A stretch of 61,738 nt of DNA from a virus. The first letter of the stretch is position 1; every line of letters begins with the position of its first letter. This document shows positions 31,805-37,971 of the stretch, piece after piece. The stretch lies in IMG/VR virus record IMGVR_UViG_3300033144_001147, positions 1 through 61,738 of that record, one strand, 5' to 3'. The notes below the pieces were generated by a model, which was not told the DNA's origin, searched no databases, and saw only the letters and a list, made by a program, of their open reading frames with translations. Both the position numbers and the translations under genes were made by a program.

Positions 31805-32533
31805 TTAGTACGATTTATCCTTCTGCCAAGAACTATCCCATCTTTTGATACCCGTTAAAGCTTGAGAACGTTTTTTTCTTCCTGCTCTTTTTTTAGCTCT
31901 CCTAATGTCTTTATTCATTTTAGTTTTACCAGTAGCTCTATCCTCTCGCTTTTTCCCACGAGTATTTTCTCTTTCTATACGATTAGACGTTCTCTTCTTT
32001 CTTGTTTCGTTTTGTCTGGTCTCCCTGTCTTTTCTTTTAGCCTCTTTAGTTTTTAATCGAGATTTAGTTTTGGTTTCTTTATTCTTTATCTTATCTAACT
32101 TAGATTTTAATCTCGCCAGTTTTTTATCTCTCTTTTCCTTAGTAAGCTCAGTATTAGCCTGTACTTCTTTTATTTTTGCTTTAGTCTCTCGAGTACTCTC
32201 TATAGACTTAGTGCTGGCTTTCTGTCTTTTAGAAGCAAGGTCTCCTTGTTTTTTTATAGACCTTTTATCCGCATCAATATTTTTTTGCAGAGATTTCTTA
32301 CGAATCTTCTCTTTCTTCTCTTTTTGCTTTTCCTTACTTCTTCTTACTTTGTCTTTAGCAGTGTGAGTAGATGCTTTTTGTTTCTGCTTTAATTTAGCCT
32401 CTTCAATCTTACGGTCTCTTCTTTCGTCCGCTTCTTTTCTTTTCTTAGCGTCAGCCTCTTTTTTAATAGTAGACTTAGATTTTACCGTACTCTTTTTAGA
32501 AACATTAGCTCTATGAAATGGTTTATGTGGCAT
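31805..32533 (-). CDS. Extremely Lys/Arg-rich protein, 242 aa
   Basis: Almost the entire length is Lys, Arg, Glu, Thr, Asp and Ala (for example KSTIKKEADAKKRKEADERRDRKIEEAKLKQKQK), giving a long charged-helix or coiled-coil signature with strong net positive charge and few hydrophobic residues. Long open frames also appear on the opposite strand because of the biased composition; these are shadows. It may be a histone-like DNA-condensing or internal virion protein. I know of no direct homologue. Confidence 0.7.
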   Translation of the reverse strand: MPHKPFHRANVSKKSTVKSKSTIKKEADAKKRKEADERRDRKIEEAKLKQKQKASTHTAKDKVRRSKEKQKEKKEKIRKKSLQKNIDADKRSIKKQGDLASKRQKASTKSIESTRETKAKIKEVQANTELTKEKRDKKLARLKSKLDKIKNKETKTKSRLKTKEAKRKDRETRQNETRKKRTSNRIERENTRGKKREDRATGKTKMNKDIRRAKKRAGRKKRSQALTGIKRWDSSWQKDKSY

Positions 32534-32538
32534 AGTCT

Positions 32539-33123
32539 TTATGGTTTGTCAAAAATAGAAGGAGACATTGGATTGCTCAAATCTCTTTTTAAACGTTTTG
32601 TTACTTTCTTCATCATCTTCTTCACTCCTTCAGAATCTTTCTTTTTACGCGGTGGTCTTGGAGGAAGTCCTGGATTTATTTTTTTTGTAACCTTTTTCTT
32701 CTTAGTCCCGTCTGGACCAACGTTCTTTCTCTTTATGTCAAAATGCTTCTTAAGCCTCTTCTCAATATCCTTTTTCCTATCTTCAGTTTTTGGTTTTGTT
32801 GGTCTTTTTGGTTTTGTTGGTTTTTTTGTTTCTTTTTTCTTTCTTATTACCTTATTTAACCTTTCCATATCTTCTCTATACTTATTTCTTCTCTCCTTAT
32901 CCTTACCTCTCTTTCTATCCTCTTGAGCTTTAGGATTGGCATTAATTTTTTTCTGGATTCTTTTCTTCTTTTTCTCCTGAATCTTTGTTCTTAACTTTCT
33001 TAAAGGCTTTATCTTGCCATCTGTATCTTTTAGCTTTTTAAGTCTTTCATTAGTCTTAGTTCTTTTCTTAACTAATTTGTTAAGCTTTTCTCTGTCTGTT
33101 TTTTTCTTTTTAGGATCTGGCAT
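32539..33123 (-). CDS. Extremely Lys-rich protein with PTKP repeats, 194 aa
   Basis: Strong Lys content with stretches such as KKKKTDREKLNKLVKKRTKTNERLKKLKD and a short tandem repeat (KKPTKPKRPTKPKTEDRKKD, about 100-120). The C-terminus includes NPGLPPRPPRKKKDSEG. First gene of the leftward unit that starts at the divergent promoter near 33175. The KPTKPKRPTK repeats resemble, in style only, histone H1-like tails. Function unknown. Confidence 0.68.
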   Translation of the reverse strand: MPDPKKKKTDREKLNKLVKKRTKTNERLKKLKDTDGKIKPLRKLRTKIQEKKKKRIQKKINANPKAQEDRKRGKDKERRNKYREDMERLNKVIRKKKETKKPTKPKRPTKPKTEDRKKDIEKRLKKHFDIKRKNVGPDGTKKKKVTKKINPGLPPRPPRKKKDSEGVKKMMKKVTKRLKRDLSNPMSPSIFDKP

Positions 33124-33160
33124 GATTTTATGATTTTATAATTTATCGTTATTATTTTAA

Positions 33161-33168
33161 TACCTTTG
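33161..33168 (+). promoter_or_regulatory. TACCTTTG promoter element for the winged-helix gene
   Basis: Plus-strand TACCTTTG (TAnnTTTG) 27 bases before the ATG at 33196. No TTG at 19-21 bases upstream. Confidence 0.5.
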
Positions 33169-33174
33169 TGACTG

Positions 33175-33182
33175 CAAAGATA
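33175..33182 (-). promoter_or_regulatory. TATCTTTG promoter element (late type), divergent
   Basis: Minus-strand TATCTTTG for the Lys-rich 194-aa gene. A TTTGACA lies 17 bases upstream (33197-33203), closer than the usual 19-21. It overlaps the region of the opposite promoter at 33161, so the two directions could compete. Confidence 0.55.
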
Positions 33183-33195
33183 CAAATTTAATTTA

Positions 33196-33666
33196 ATGTC
33201 AAATATAATAAGAAAGAACTACGATAGAGTTCAGCCCTCACACGATTACATGAAGTATTGGAGGGTGATAAGGTATTGGGCTAAAGCCAAATACAAAGTC
33301 GGAACTCCCGATATAGATATGCTATTTTTCCTTTATAGCGAACAAATATTTAACAAAACAAAGTTTAAAGACTTCGAAGAGTGTATGTCTTGGGACGAAC
33401 CGAGGTTCTATAGACTACTTAAACAGGGATGGATTCATGTTTGGAGAAAAAGACAAGGTAAAGAAACAACGCTTTATGAGTTATCTTATAAAGGTAAACG
33501 TATGATTAACACTCTATATAAGAAATTAAATGGAGAAGAAATAGGGGAAAGCCCTCAAGCCAATCCTTTATTTAGACACGATGCCTCTTATATGGATAAG
33601 ATTTATCGTAATATGATTATAGAAATGAATAACTTTATAAAACAACAACGACATCTCTCTCAGTAA
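33196..33666 (+). CDS. Putative winged-helix DNA-binding protein, 156 aa
   Basis: The only rightward gene inside the leftward block. The segment MLFFLYSEQIFNKTKFKDFEECMSWDEPRFYRLLKQGWIHVWRKRQGKETTLYELSYKGKRMINTLYKKLNG (44-114) has the helix-turn-helix then wing (LLKQGWI..WRKRQGKETTLYELSYKGKRMI) pattern of MarR/PadR-like winged helices. It likely binds DNA; a role as the phage regulator of late or divergent promoters would fit its isolated position and its divergent promoter. Its 3' end overlaps the GroES gene end by 32 bases tail to tail. Confidence 0.65.
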   Translation: MSNIIRKNYDRVQPSHDYMKYWRVIRYWAKAKYKVGTPDIDMLFFLYSEQIFNKTKFKDFEECMSWDEPRFYRLLKQGWIHVWRKRQGKETTLYELSYKGKRMINTLYKKLNGEEIGESPQANPLFRHDASYMDKIYRNMIIEMNNFIKQQRHLSQ

Positions 33667-33892
33667 TAATCGTATATGGATTATCTTCAATAAGCATTTG
33701 ATGTCCAGCCGCTCCGTCATAATAAACTATGTCTCCTTTCTTTATGACATTAACATCAGTTCCTTCTTTTATTACTTCTCCTTTTTTGTATCTAAAGTCA
33801 GACGCATCTTGAGCAGAAAGTAAAAGTCCTGATTCTGTTTTTAATTCTTCTTTTATCGATTTAATTATAATATACTTACCTATTGGTTTCAT
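33635..33892 (-). CDS. groES: Co-chaperonin GroES, 85 aa
   Basis: KPIGKYIIIKSIKEELKTESGLLLSAQD (2-29) corresponds to the strand plus mobile loop of GroES; KKGDIVYYDGAAGHQMLIEDNPYTIITERDVVVVL gives the closing strands (GDxVxY, then ERDVVxVL). Slightly shorter than bacterial GroES (about 95). It lies downstream of groEL and the ParB-like gene, so a phage-own chaperonin pair is encoded. Expected to cap the GroEL-like ring and help fold capsid or other phage proteins. Confidence 0.88.
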   Translation of the reverse strand: MKPIGKYIIIKSIKEELKTESGLLLSAQDASDFRYKKGEVIKEGTDVNVIKKGDIVYYDGAAGHQMLIEDNPYTIITERDVVVVL

Positions 33893-34175
33893 ATCTTTTT
33901 ATTTTAAATTTTAATACATTACATTTCGGGTACAAATACTGAAGAATCTTAAGTCTATGATTTCCTTGAACCACCCAATACTTTCCTTCTTTCTTAGTAA
34001 CCTCTATTAATTCTTTTAATCCGTTATTATCTATATCGTGCAAAAGCCCAGTCCAATCATAACCTCTATCATTAGTTATTAACTGATGTATAGTGTAATT
34101 AGTAAAGTCTCCATTAATATCACAAAGTCTAATATACTCTGTAGTATACTGACTTTTATAATATTTTTTACTCAT
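33876..34175 (-). CDS. ParB/sulfiredoxin-like domain protein, 99 aa
   Basis: The core DWTGLLHDIDNNGLKELIEVTKKEGKYWVVQGNHRLKILQYL (40-80) matches the ParB N-terminal-type fold: GLxxPIxV..., then the nucleotide-binding GNHR motif in place of GxxR. No HTH domain, so it is not a complete ParB. Lone domains like this occur in phages with unproven CTPase or DNA-nicking roles. It sits between groEL and groES and overlaps both (8 and 17 bases), an odd insertion in the chaperonin operon. Confidence 0.75.
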   Translation of the reverse strand: MSKKYYKSQYTTEYIRLCDINGDFTNYTIHQLITNDRGYDWTGLLHDIDNNGLKELIEVTKKEGKYWVVQGNHRLKILQYLYPKCNVLKFKIKRYETNR

Positions 34176-35790
34176 CCTTATTTATTCTCGCGTGAGTAAT
34201 TATAGCGTTAGTAGTTAATATGGTAGTAGCTACACTAATAGCGTTAGACAATGCTTGAGTGGTTACTCTTGCTGGATCAATAACCCCCATATCAAACATA
34301 TTTCCATACTCTCCTGTTACCACGTTATATCCTATATTCTTTTTTTGTTTAGTAGTAAGGCCTCCTTCTGGAAGATTAGGAATAAACCCTGGCTTATCAT
34401 ATATATCTTTTTTATCTAATCCTGCATTTTTTAGAATTTGACGTAAAGGAGCTTCTAAAGCTTCTTTTAATATTTTATGAGAAGTCTTTTTGCCATTATA
34501 AGTTTGAGCTATATTGTATAATAACAACCCTCCTCCTGGCACAATTCCTTCTTGAAGGGCACTGCGCACCGCGCATACCGAGTCATCGACTCGGTCAAAT
34601 TTTTCTTTTTGTTCTATGTCAGATGTAGCACCTACATGTATACATCCTATCCCTCCAACTAAAGAAGCTATTCTTTCATTAATAAAATCCTTCTCATGTT
34701 TAGCTGTTAATCTTTCTTGTTGGTCTCTTAATTCTTCTACTCTATCAATAGTCTCATTAGTAATCTCTCCGTCTTTAATAATGATAGTAGAGTCTTTACC
34801 TACTATAATCTTATCTGCATGCCCTAAGTCTTCCATTCTAATTAGAGATAAATCATCTCCTGTTTTTTCAGAAAAGTATTTAGCTCCTACAGAAAATGCT
34901 ATGTCTTGCATTAACTCGTGAGTTTTATATCCAAATGACGGAGGTTGTATATTACAAAACTTTAATCCATTTCTTTGAACATTGGCTGCCATTGTATTAA
35001 TAACATTCTGTCCGCAATCTCCAATAATTAAAAGCTTGTCTCCCGCATTAATAATAGGTTTTAATATATTCTCAATTTGTAATATGTTACTAATCTCTGA
35101 ATCACATATAAGAATCTTCACTCCTTCATATACACACTCGTCTTTTCTTTGGTCATTAATAAACATAGGAGAAGTCCATCCTCTATCTACTTTAATACCA
35201 TTAGTTACTTCAGCAAAAGTCTTATCTGTTTGAGATCGCTCTACAGTTACTATCCCATCTTTACCAACTTCTTTATATGCTTTAGCTATAATCTCACCAA
35301 TCTCTTTATCATTATTCGCAGAGATGGTTGCTATATCTTCTAACATATTCTCAGTAACCTCAACAGCCTCTGTCTTTATTTTATTATCTATTATCTCTCC
35401 TTGAACTCTGAGCTCTCTAATTATTTTAATTTTATTATCTCCTTCTTTTATATGTTTCTGACCAGCCTTCACTAAAGCTTCAGTTAATACAATAGCAGTA
35501 GTTGTTCCATCACCAGCGGTATTAGCTGTTTTTTCAGAAGCTTGTTTCATCATTCTAACCGCAAGGTTTTCGATTGGGTCAATAAGAGATATTGATTTAG
35601 CTACAGTTACTCCATCTTTAGTAACGGTTAATCCTTGAGTATGTTCTGTTGATTCTATCAATACAGTTTGCCCTTGAGGGCCAAGAGTTGATTTAACTGC
35701 ATTAGATATTTTAGAGATTCCCGAGGTAAGCTTTGTTCTTGCGTCTTCATTAAACGCTAAGTCTTTTGGAATGTATCCAGAGTCTTTCAT
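34168..35790 (-). CDS. groEL: Phage chaperonin GroEL, 540 aa
   Basis: Full-length group I chaperonin: SNAVKSTLGPQGQTVLIE (29-46), TKDGVTVAKSI, and the ATP-binding GDGTTTAIVLTEALVKAG with the DGTTT motif (about 92-109); GIVPGGGLLLYNIA and the C-terminal equatorial domain (VVTGEYGNMFDMGVIDPARVTTQALSNAISVA) follow. The flexible GGM-repeat tail is absent; the protein ends ITHARINKDE. Codon use looks like its neighbours, so transfer is not recent. A TATCTTTG element lies 32-39 bases upstream, and the duplicated TGTCGA element adjoins it. It likely folds phage proteins. Confidence 0.95.
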   Translation of the reverse strand: MKDSGYIPKDLAFNEDARTKLTSGISKISNAVKSTLGPQGQTVLIESTEHTQGLTVTKDGVTVAKSISLIDPIENLAVRMMKQASEKTANTAGDGTTTAIVLTEALVKAGQKHIKEGDNKIKIIRELRVQGEIIDNKIKTEAVEVTENMLEDIATISANNDKEIGEIIAKAYKEVGKDGIVTVERSQTDKTFAEVTNGIKVDRGWTSPMFINDQRKDECVYEGVKILICDSEISNILQIENILKPIINAGDKLLIIGDCGQNVINTMAANVQRNGLKFCNIQPPSFGYKTHELMQDIAFSVGAKYFSEKTGDDLSLIRMEDLGHADKIIVGKDSTIIIKDGEITNETIDRVEELRDQQERLTAKHEKDFINERIASLVGGIGCIHVGATSDIEQKEKFDRVDDSVCAVRSALQEGIVPGGGLLLYNIAQTYNGKKTSHKILKEALEAPLRQILKNAGLDKKDIYDKPGFIPNLPEGGLTTKQKKNIGYNVVTGEYGNMFDMGVIDPARVTTQALSNAISVATTILTTNAIITHARINKDE

Positions 35791-35821
35791 TGTGTTGTGA
35801 TTTAATTAAATTTAATTTGTG

Positions 35822-35829
35822 CAAAGATA
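35822..35829 (-). promoter_or_regulatory. TATCTTTG promoter element of groEL
   Basis: Minus-strand TATATCTTTGCA, 32 bases before the groEL ATG. A TTG lies 15 bases upstream (35845-35847), too close for a normal -33 box. The first TGTCGA-type site (35851-35864) is just upstream, in operator-like distance. Confidence 0.6.
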
Positions 35830-35850
35830 TAAAAATAATAATTACAATTG

Positions 35851-36029
35851 TGACGGTATGTCGAAATAAATTTTCTATATTGTATATATATATAACTCTC
35901 CTATCTCTATATATATTTTTATATATTTTGTATTTCAAATCGACATATCGACATAAATAAATATAATAGATTGAAAATCAATAAGTTAGTTTGTGTCGTT
36001 TTTTTTTACAAAGTGGAATCTTGTGTCGA
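35851..36029. repeat. Origin-like repeat locus A (TGTCGA sites flanking AT-rich core)
   Basis: Copy A of an element also present at 46457-46627. Parts: a first site TGACGGTATGTCGAAATA (35851-35868); an AT-rich core to 35939 containing (TA)n; an inverted double site TCGACATATCGACA (35940-35953); the string TCAATAAGTTA (35978-35988); further sites at 35994 (imperfect) and 36024. Spacing from first to second site is 90 bases (93 in copy B), and from second site to TCAATAAGTTA 37-38 in both. It lies upstream of groEL and beyond the terminator of the 72-aa gene. A replication origin with an unwinding element or an operator array are the two main options. Confidence 0.75.
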
Positions 36030-36045
36030 TGTTTGACATAGATAT

Positions 36046-36077
36046 AAAAAAAAGAGGCAGACTGAATGTCTTACCTC
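36046..36077 (-). terminator. Rho-independent terminator after the 72-aa gene
   Basis: Hairpin GAGG-CAGAC / GTCT-TA-CCTC (36054-36077, small internal asymmetry) followed on the minus strand by eight T residues. It separates the 72-aa gene from groEL. Confidence 0.75.
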
Positions 36078-36106
36078 CTTTTCACAACAGAACAAATGGG
36101 ATTCTT

Positions 36107-36325
36107 TTAGAACTCTAACTCTCTCCAGTTCTTTTTATCTTCAGCTAATTCTATACCTTCAGCTATTCTATTTATTTTTCTATCGTTTGTTACTGCTCTT
36201 TTGATACGCGCGGCTTTTGCTATACCGGTTTCTCCATCTCTTCTTTCGTTCATTAGTCTTCCGTCTTTAACATAAAGTCCGTCAACGTTGTCAGATCCAA
36301 TAAAAGGGTTTGTCATTTTTTTCAT
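36107..36325 (-). CDS. Small charged protein, 72 aa
   Basis: MKKMTNPFIGSDNVDGLYVKDGRLMNERRDGETGIAKAARIKRAVTNDRKINRIAEGIELAEDKKNWRELEF: Arg/Lys/Glu-rich helix after a short N-terminus. Not recognised. It is the first leftward gene next to the divergent intergenic region, with its own TATCTTTG element and terminator, so it is a single-gene transcription unit. A small regulator is possible. Confidence 0.7.
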   Translation of the reverse strand: MKKMTNPFIGSDNVDGLYVKDGRLMNERRDGETGIAKAARIKRAVTNDRKINRIAEGIELAEDKKNWRELEF

Positions 36326-36340
36326 AGTTCTAATTTTTTA

Positions 36341-36348
36341 CAAAGATA
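36341..36348 (-). promoter_or_regulatory. TATCTTTG promoter element (late type)
   Basis: Minus-strand TATATCTTTGTAA, 16 bases upstream of the 72-aa start. No -33 TTG at 19-21 bases. Confidence 0.6.
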
Positions 36349-36349
36349 T

Positions 36350-36840
36350 AAAATTTTTTTAGATGTCTGGGGGTTGAGGGTTATTATAGGTGATACGATG
36401 GAAGTCCGGTATAGAAAAGTGATTTGTTTTTTGGGGGTGGGGGTGTTGTTTTCAAAATTTCCAGTCCGATTTTTTGGGGTTTTTCTGGTGGTGGTTGGTT
36501 GTGTGTGTGTGTGTCTGGTTGTGGTGGTGGTTGTGGTGGTGGTTGTTCCTCTGTCTGTCTGTCTGTCTGTCTGTTTCTCTGTCCGTCCGTCCTCCTTCCC
36601 TCGTTCCGTTCGAAGATCTTAAATAATATGTATATAAATACATTAAATTGTTAAACCTTCCCCCAATTAATCGACTAAATAAAACATTTAGACACTGAAA
36701 GAAAGGGAATAATACCCCCACGAACACACCGAAACACAAACAAAACACCAAGAAAACACAAATTTTTTTTCTCTCTAACTACCTGAACATCAACAACTTA
36801 AAAATTATTTTCACACTGGGACAAAAATAAAACAAAAATT
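36350..36840. other. Noncoding divergent region with G/T-only low complexity
   Basis: About 490 bases without a convincing gene between the leftmost leftward promoter and the first early promoter. From about 36420 to 36600 the plus strand is almost only G and T, then C and T: runs of G (36369-36373, 36435-36445, 36475-36478), TG/GGT repeats (36485-36545), six tandem CTGT units (36551-36574) and GTCC triples (36581-36592). The remainder (36620-36840) is A-rich with long A/C stretches. Candidates: replication origin, G-quadruplex or triplex-forming element, or packaging signal. Open frames here are composition artefacts. Confidence 0.7.
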
Positions 36841-36841
36841 G

Positions 36842-36874
36842 TTTGTTTATATTAAAATAAATATACTATCTTTG
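36842..36874 (+). promoter_or_regulatory. Early promoter PE1 (TTTG-N21-TATCTTTG)
   Basis: TTTG at 36842-36845, 21 bases, then TATCTTTG at 36867-36874: a complete Bacteroidota housekeeping-type promoter. The first early gene starts at 36922, leaving a leader of about 40 bases. Confidence 0.85.
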
Positions 36875-36921
36875 AACAATAATTAAACAAATAATAATAA
36901 TAAATTAAAAAGTTTACAACT

Positions 36922-37227
36922 ATGAAAAATTCAGTAAGACAAGAACTAACCGAACACATTAACGATTTCCAAAGAGATGAACAAAATCATTTTACAATGT
37001 TTAACGAGGACTATTATATAATAGGATATTACCAGTCTGAACAATGGTTAAAACTTCATAACATTGGAGAACTGGAAGGAGTTAATATATGTAATGAGTA
37101 TGAGATGGAACATTTCGGAGAGATACAAACAACATTCGACAACACCGAAAAACTGGTAAATCATCTTGTTTACTGGTTCGGACAAGATCTTTGTAATGAG
37201 TTAAACATTCCATTTGATAGAGAATAA
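36922..37227 (+). CDS. First early protein, acidic, 101 aa
   Basis: Not recognised. Acidic with several aromatic residues (DYYIIGYYQSEQWLKLHNIGELEGVNICNEYEMEHF). Being the first gene after the strongest promoter and before a ribozyme, it is probably made earliest and most. A small acidic early phage protein often binds a host protein, but nothing here identifies a target. Confidence 0.75.
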   Translation: MKNSVRQELTEHINDFQRDEQNHFTMFNEDYYIIGYYQSEQWLKLHNIGELEGVNICNEYEMEHFGEIQTTFDNTEKLVNHLVYWFGQDLCNELNIPFDRE

Positions 37228-37229
37228 AA

Positions 37230-37283
37230 GTTAATCTGATGAGGACTAAATGTCCGAAACTGGAAGAAATTCCAGTCATTAAC
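37230..37283 (+). ncRNA. Hammerhead ribozyme HHR-1 (type I)
   Basis: All conserved core bases are present. Stem I GTTAAT / ATTAAC (37230-37235 with 37278-37283); core CTGATGA (37236-37242); stem II GGAC-TAAAT-GTCC (37243-37255); GAAA (37256-37259); stem III CTGGAA-GAAA-TTCCAG (37260-37275); then TC with cleavage predicted after C37277. Ends open at stem I, so type I. It lies between the 101-aa gene (stop 37225-37227) and the lipoprotein gene (ATG 37309), so cleavage leaves a 31-base 5' leader for the latter. Confidence 0.95.
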
Positions 37284-37308
37284 AAATAATTAAATAAATA
37301 AAAAAGTT

Positions 37309-37563
37309 ATGAAAAAATGTATTTTTATAGGTAGTCTTGTTTTCTTCTCTTCTTGTGGGATAGGACACCTAACAACCGAACAACGAGGGGAGATAAACAA
37401 GATAGACAAACAAATGGATGAGTTATGGATTAATTACTCTTACTCAATCGATAGTTTGTATATTAAAAGGGATAGTATCATAGAGAACAACGGAAAATTC
37501 AAAGAATGTTGTATAAAAACCTCTAATGATGTGTATAAACATGAAGGACTAACAATAGAATAA
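37309..37563 (+). CDS. Small lipoprotein, 84 aa
   Basis: MKKCIFIGSLVFFSSCGIG is a lipoprotein signal peptide: two Lys, hydrophobic stretch, lipobox FSSC with Cys16 as lipidated residue. The mature part is a short charged helix (EQRGEINKIDKQMDELWINYSYSIDSLYIKRDSI). Expected in the host membrane facing the periplasm. Early phage lipoproteins of this size are often superinfection-exclusion factors; this is inference. The mRNA segment is bounded by the two ribozymes. Confidence 0.8.
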   Translation: MKKCIFIGSLVFFSSCGIGHLTTEQRGEINKIDKQMDELWINYSYSIDSLYIKRDSIIENNGKFKECCIKTSNDVYKHEGLTIE

Positions 37564-37565
37564 TT

Positions 37566-37841
37566 ATGAACTTACCTAAAATATCAAACATAATCGGACA
37601 CGGAGGAAACGAGGTAAAAAATCAGTTTATCATCCGAACTAAAGGAACAACAATTTTTCAGTCTTACGATAGTATTATTTGTATGATTAATCATAACACC
37701 GGAATAACTACACTGGACAAAAATTACTGGGACTACTCAACAACAACCGGAAAATATAGAAATATATTTTTAGGAGAGAGTAAACAAGATACGGAAAAGA
37801 AAATAAAATCAAAAGAGTATAAACTAAAAAACCTTAATTAA
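37566..37841 (+). CDS. Early protein, 91 aa
   Basis: MNLPKISNIIGHGGNEVKNQFIIRTKGTTIFQSYDSIICMINHNTGITTLDKNYWDYSTTTGKYRNIFLGE: the pattern FxSYxSxI...T.LDxxYWdYSxTTxKYRxxFL is a compact beta-type domain found, as I recall, in several phage early regions without function. It begins 2 bases after the lipoprotein gene. Confidence 0.72.
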   Translation: MNLPKISNIIGHGGNEVKNQFIIRTKGTTIFQSYDSIICMINHNTGITTLDKNYWDYSTTTGKYRNIFLGESKQDTEKKIKSKEYKLKNLN

Positions 37842-37842
37842 G

Positions 37843-37971
37843 ATGAACTACCAAGAAAATGAAATATCGTATTGTGTAAACTATAAAGGACAAAAAATAA
37901 AACCTTATAGGAGTTTACCGACATTACCTAAACCGAGTTTAATTAGAAGAATAATAAACTTTTTTAAGTAA
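37843..37971 (+). CDS. Micro-protein, 42 aa
   Basis: A short ORF: MNYQENEISYCVNYKGQKIKPYRSLPTLPKPSLIRRIINFFK. Basic, with a possible amphipathic C-terminal helix (SLIRRIINFFK). It starts 1 base after the stop of the 91-aa gene, and its stop codon is part of stem I of ribozyme HHR-2, so a ribosome terminating here would melt the ribozyme. Confidence 0.6.
   Translation: MNYQENEISYCVNYKGQKIKPYRSLPTLPKPSLIRRIINFFK

Noticed and set aside
31862-32926. Long open frames on the plus strand rich in Phe, Ser and Leu
   Set aside because: They are antisense shadows of the Lys/Arg-rich genes; AAA/AAG codons read as Phe/Leu on the opposite strand.
34259-35343. Plus-strand frames opposite groEL
   Set aside because: GroEL motifs on the minus strand are unambiguous; the opposite frames have no recognisable features.
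36374-36751. Overlapping open frames on both strands in the G/T-rich tract
   Set aside because: Their residues are only repeats (VVVVVV, SVCLSVC, HNHHHNQTHTHT) caused by nucleotide bias; no start context or neighbour coupling supports a gene.
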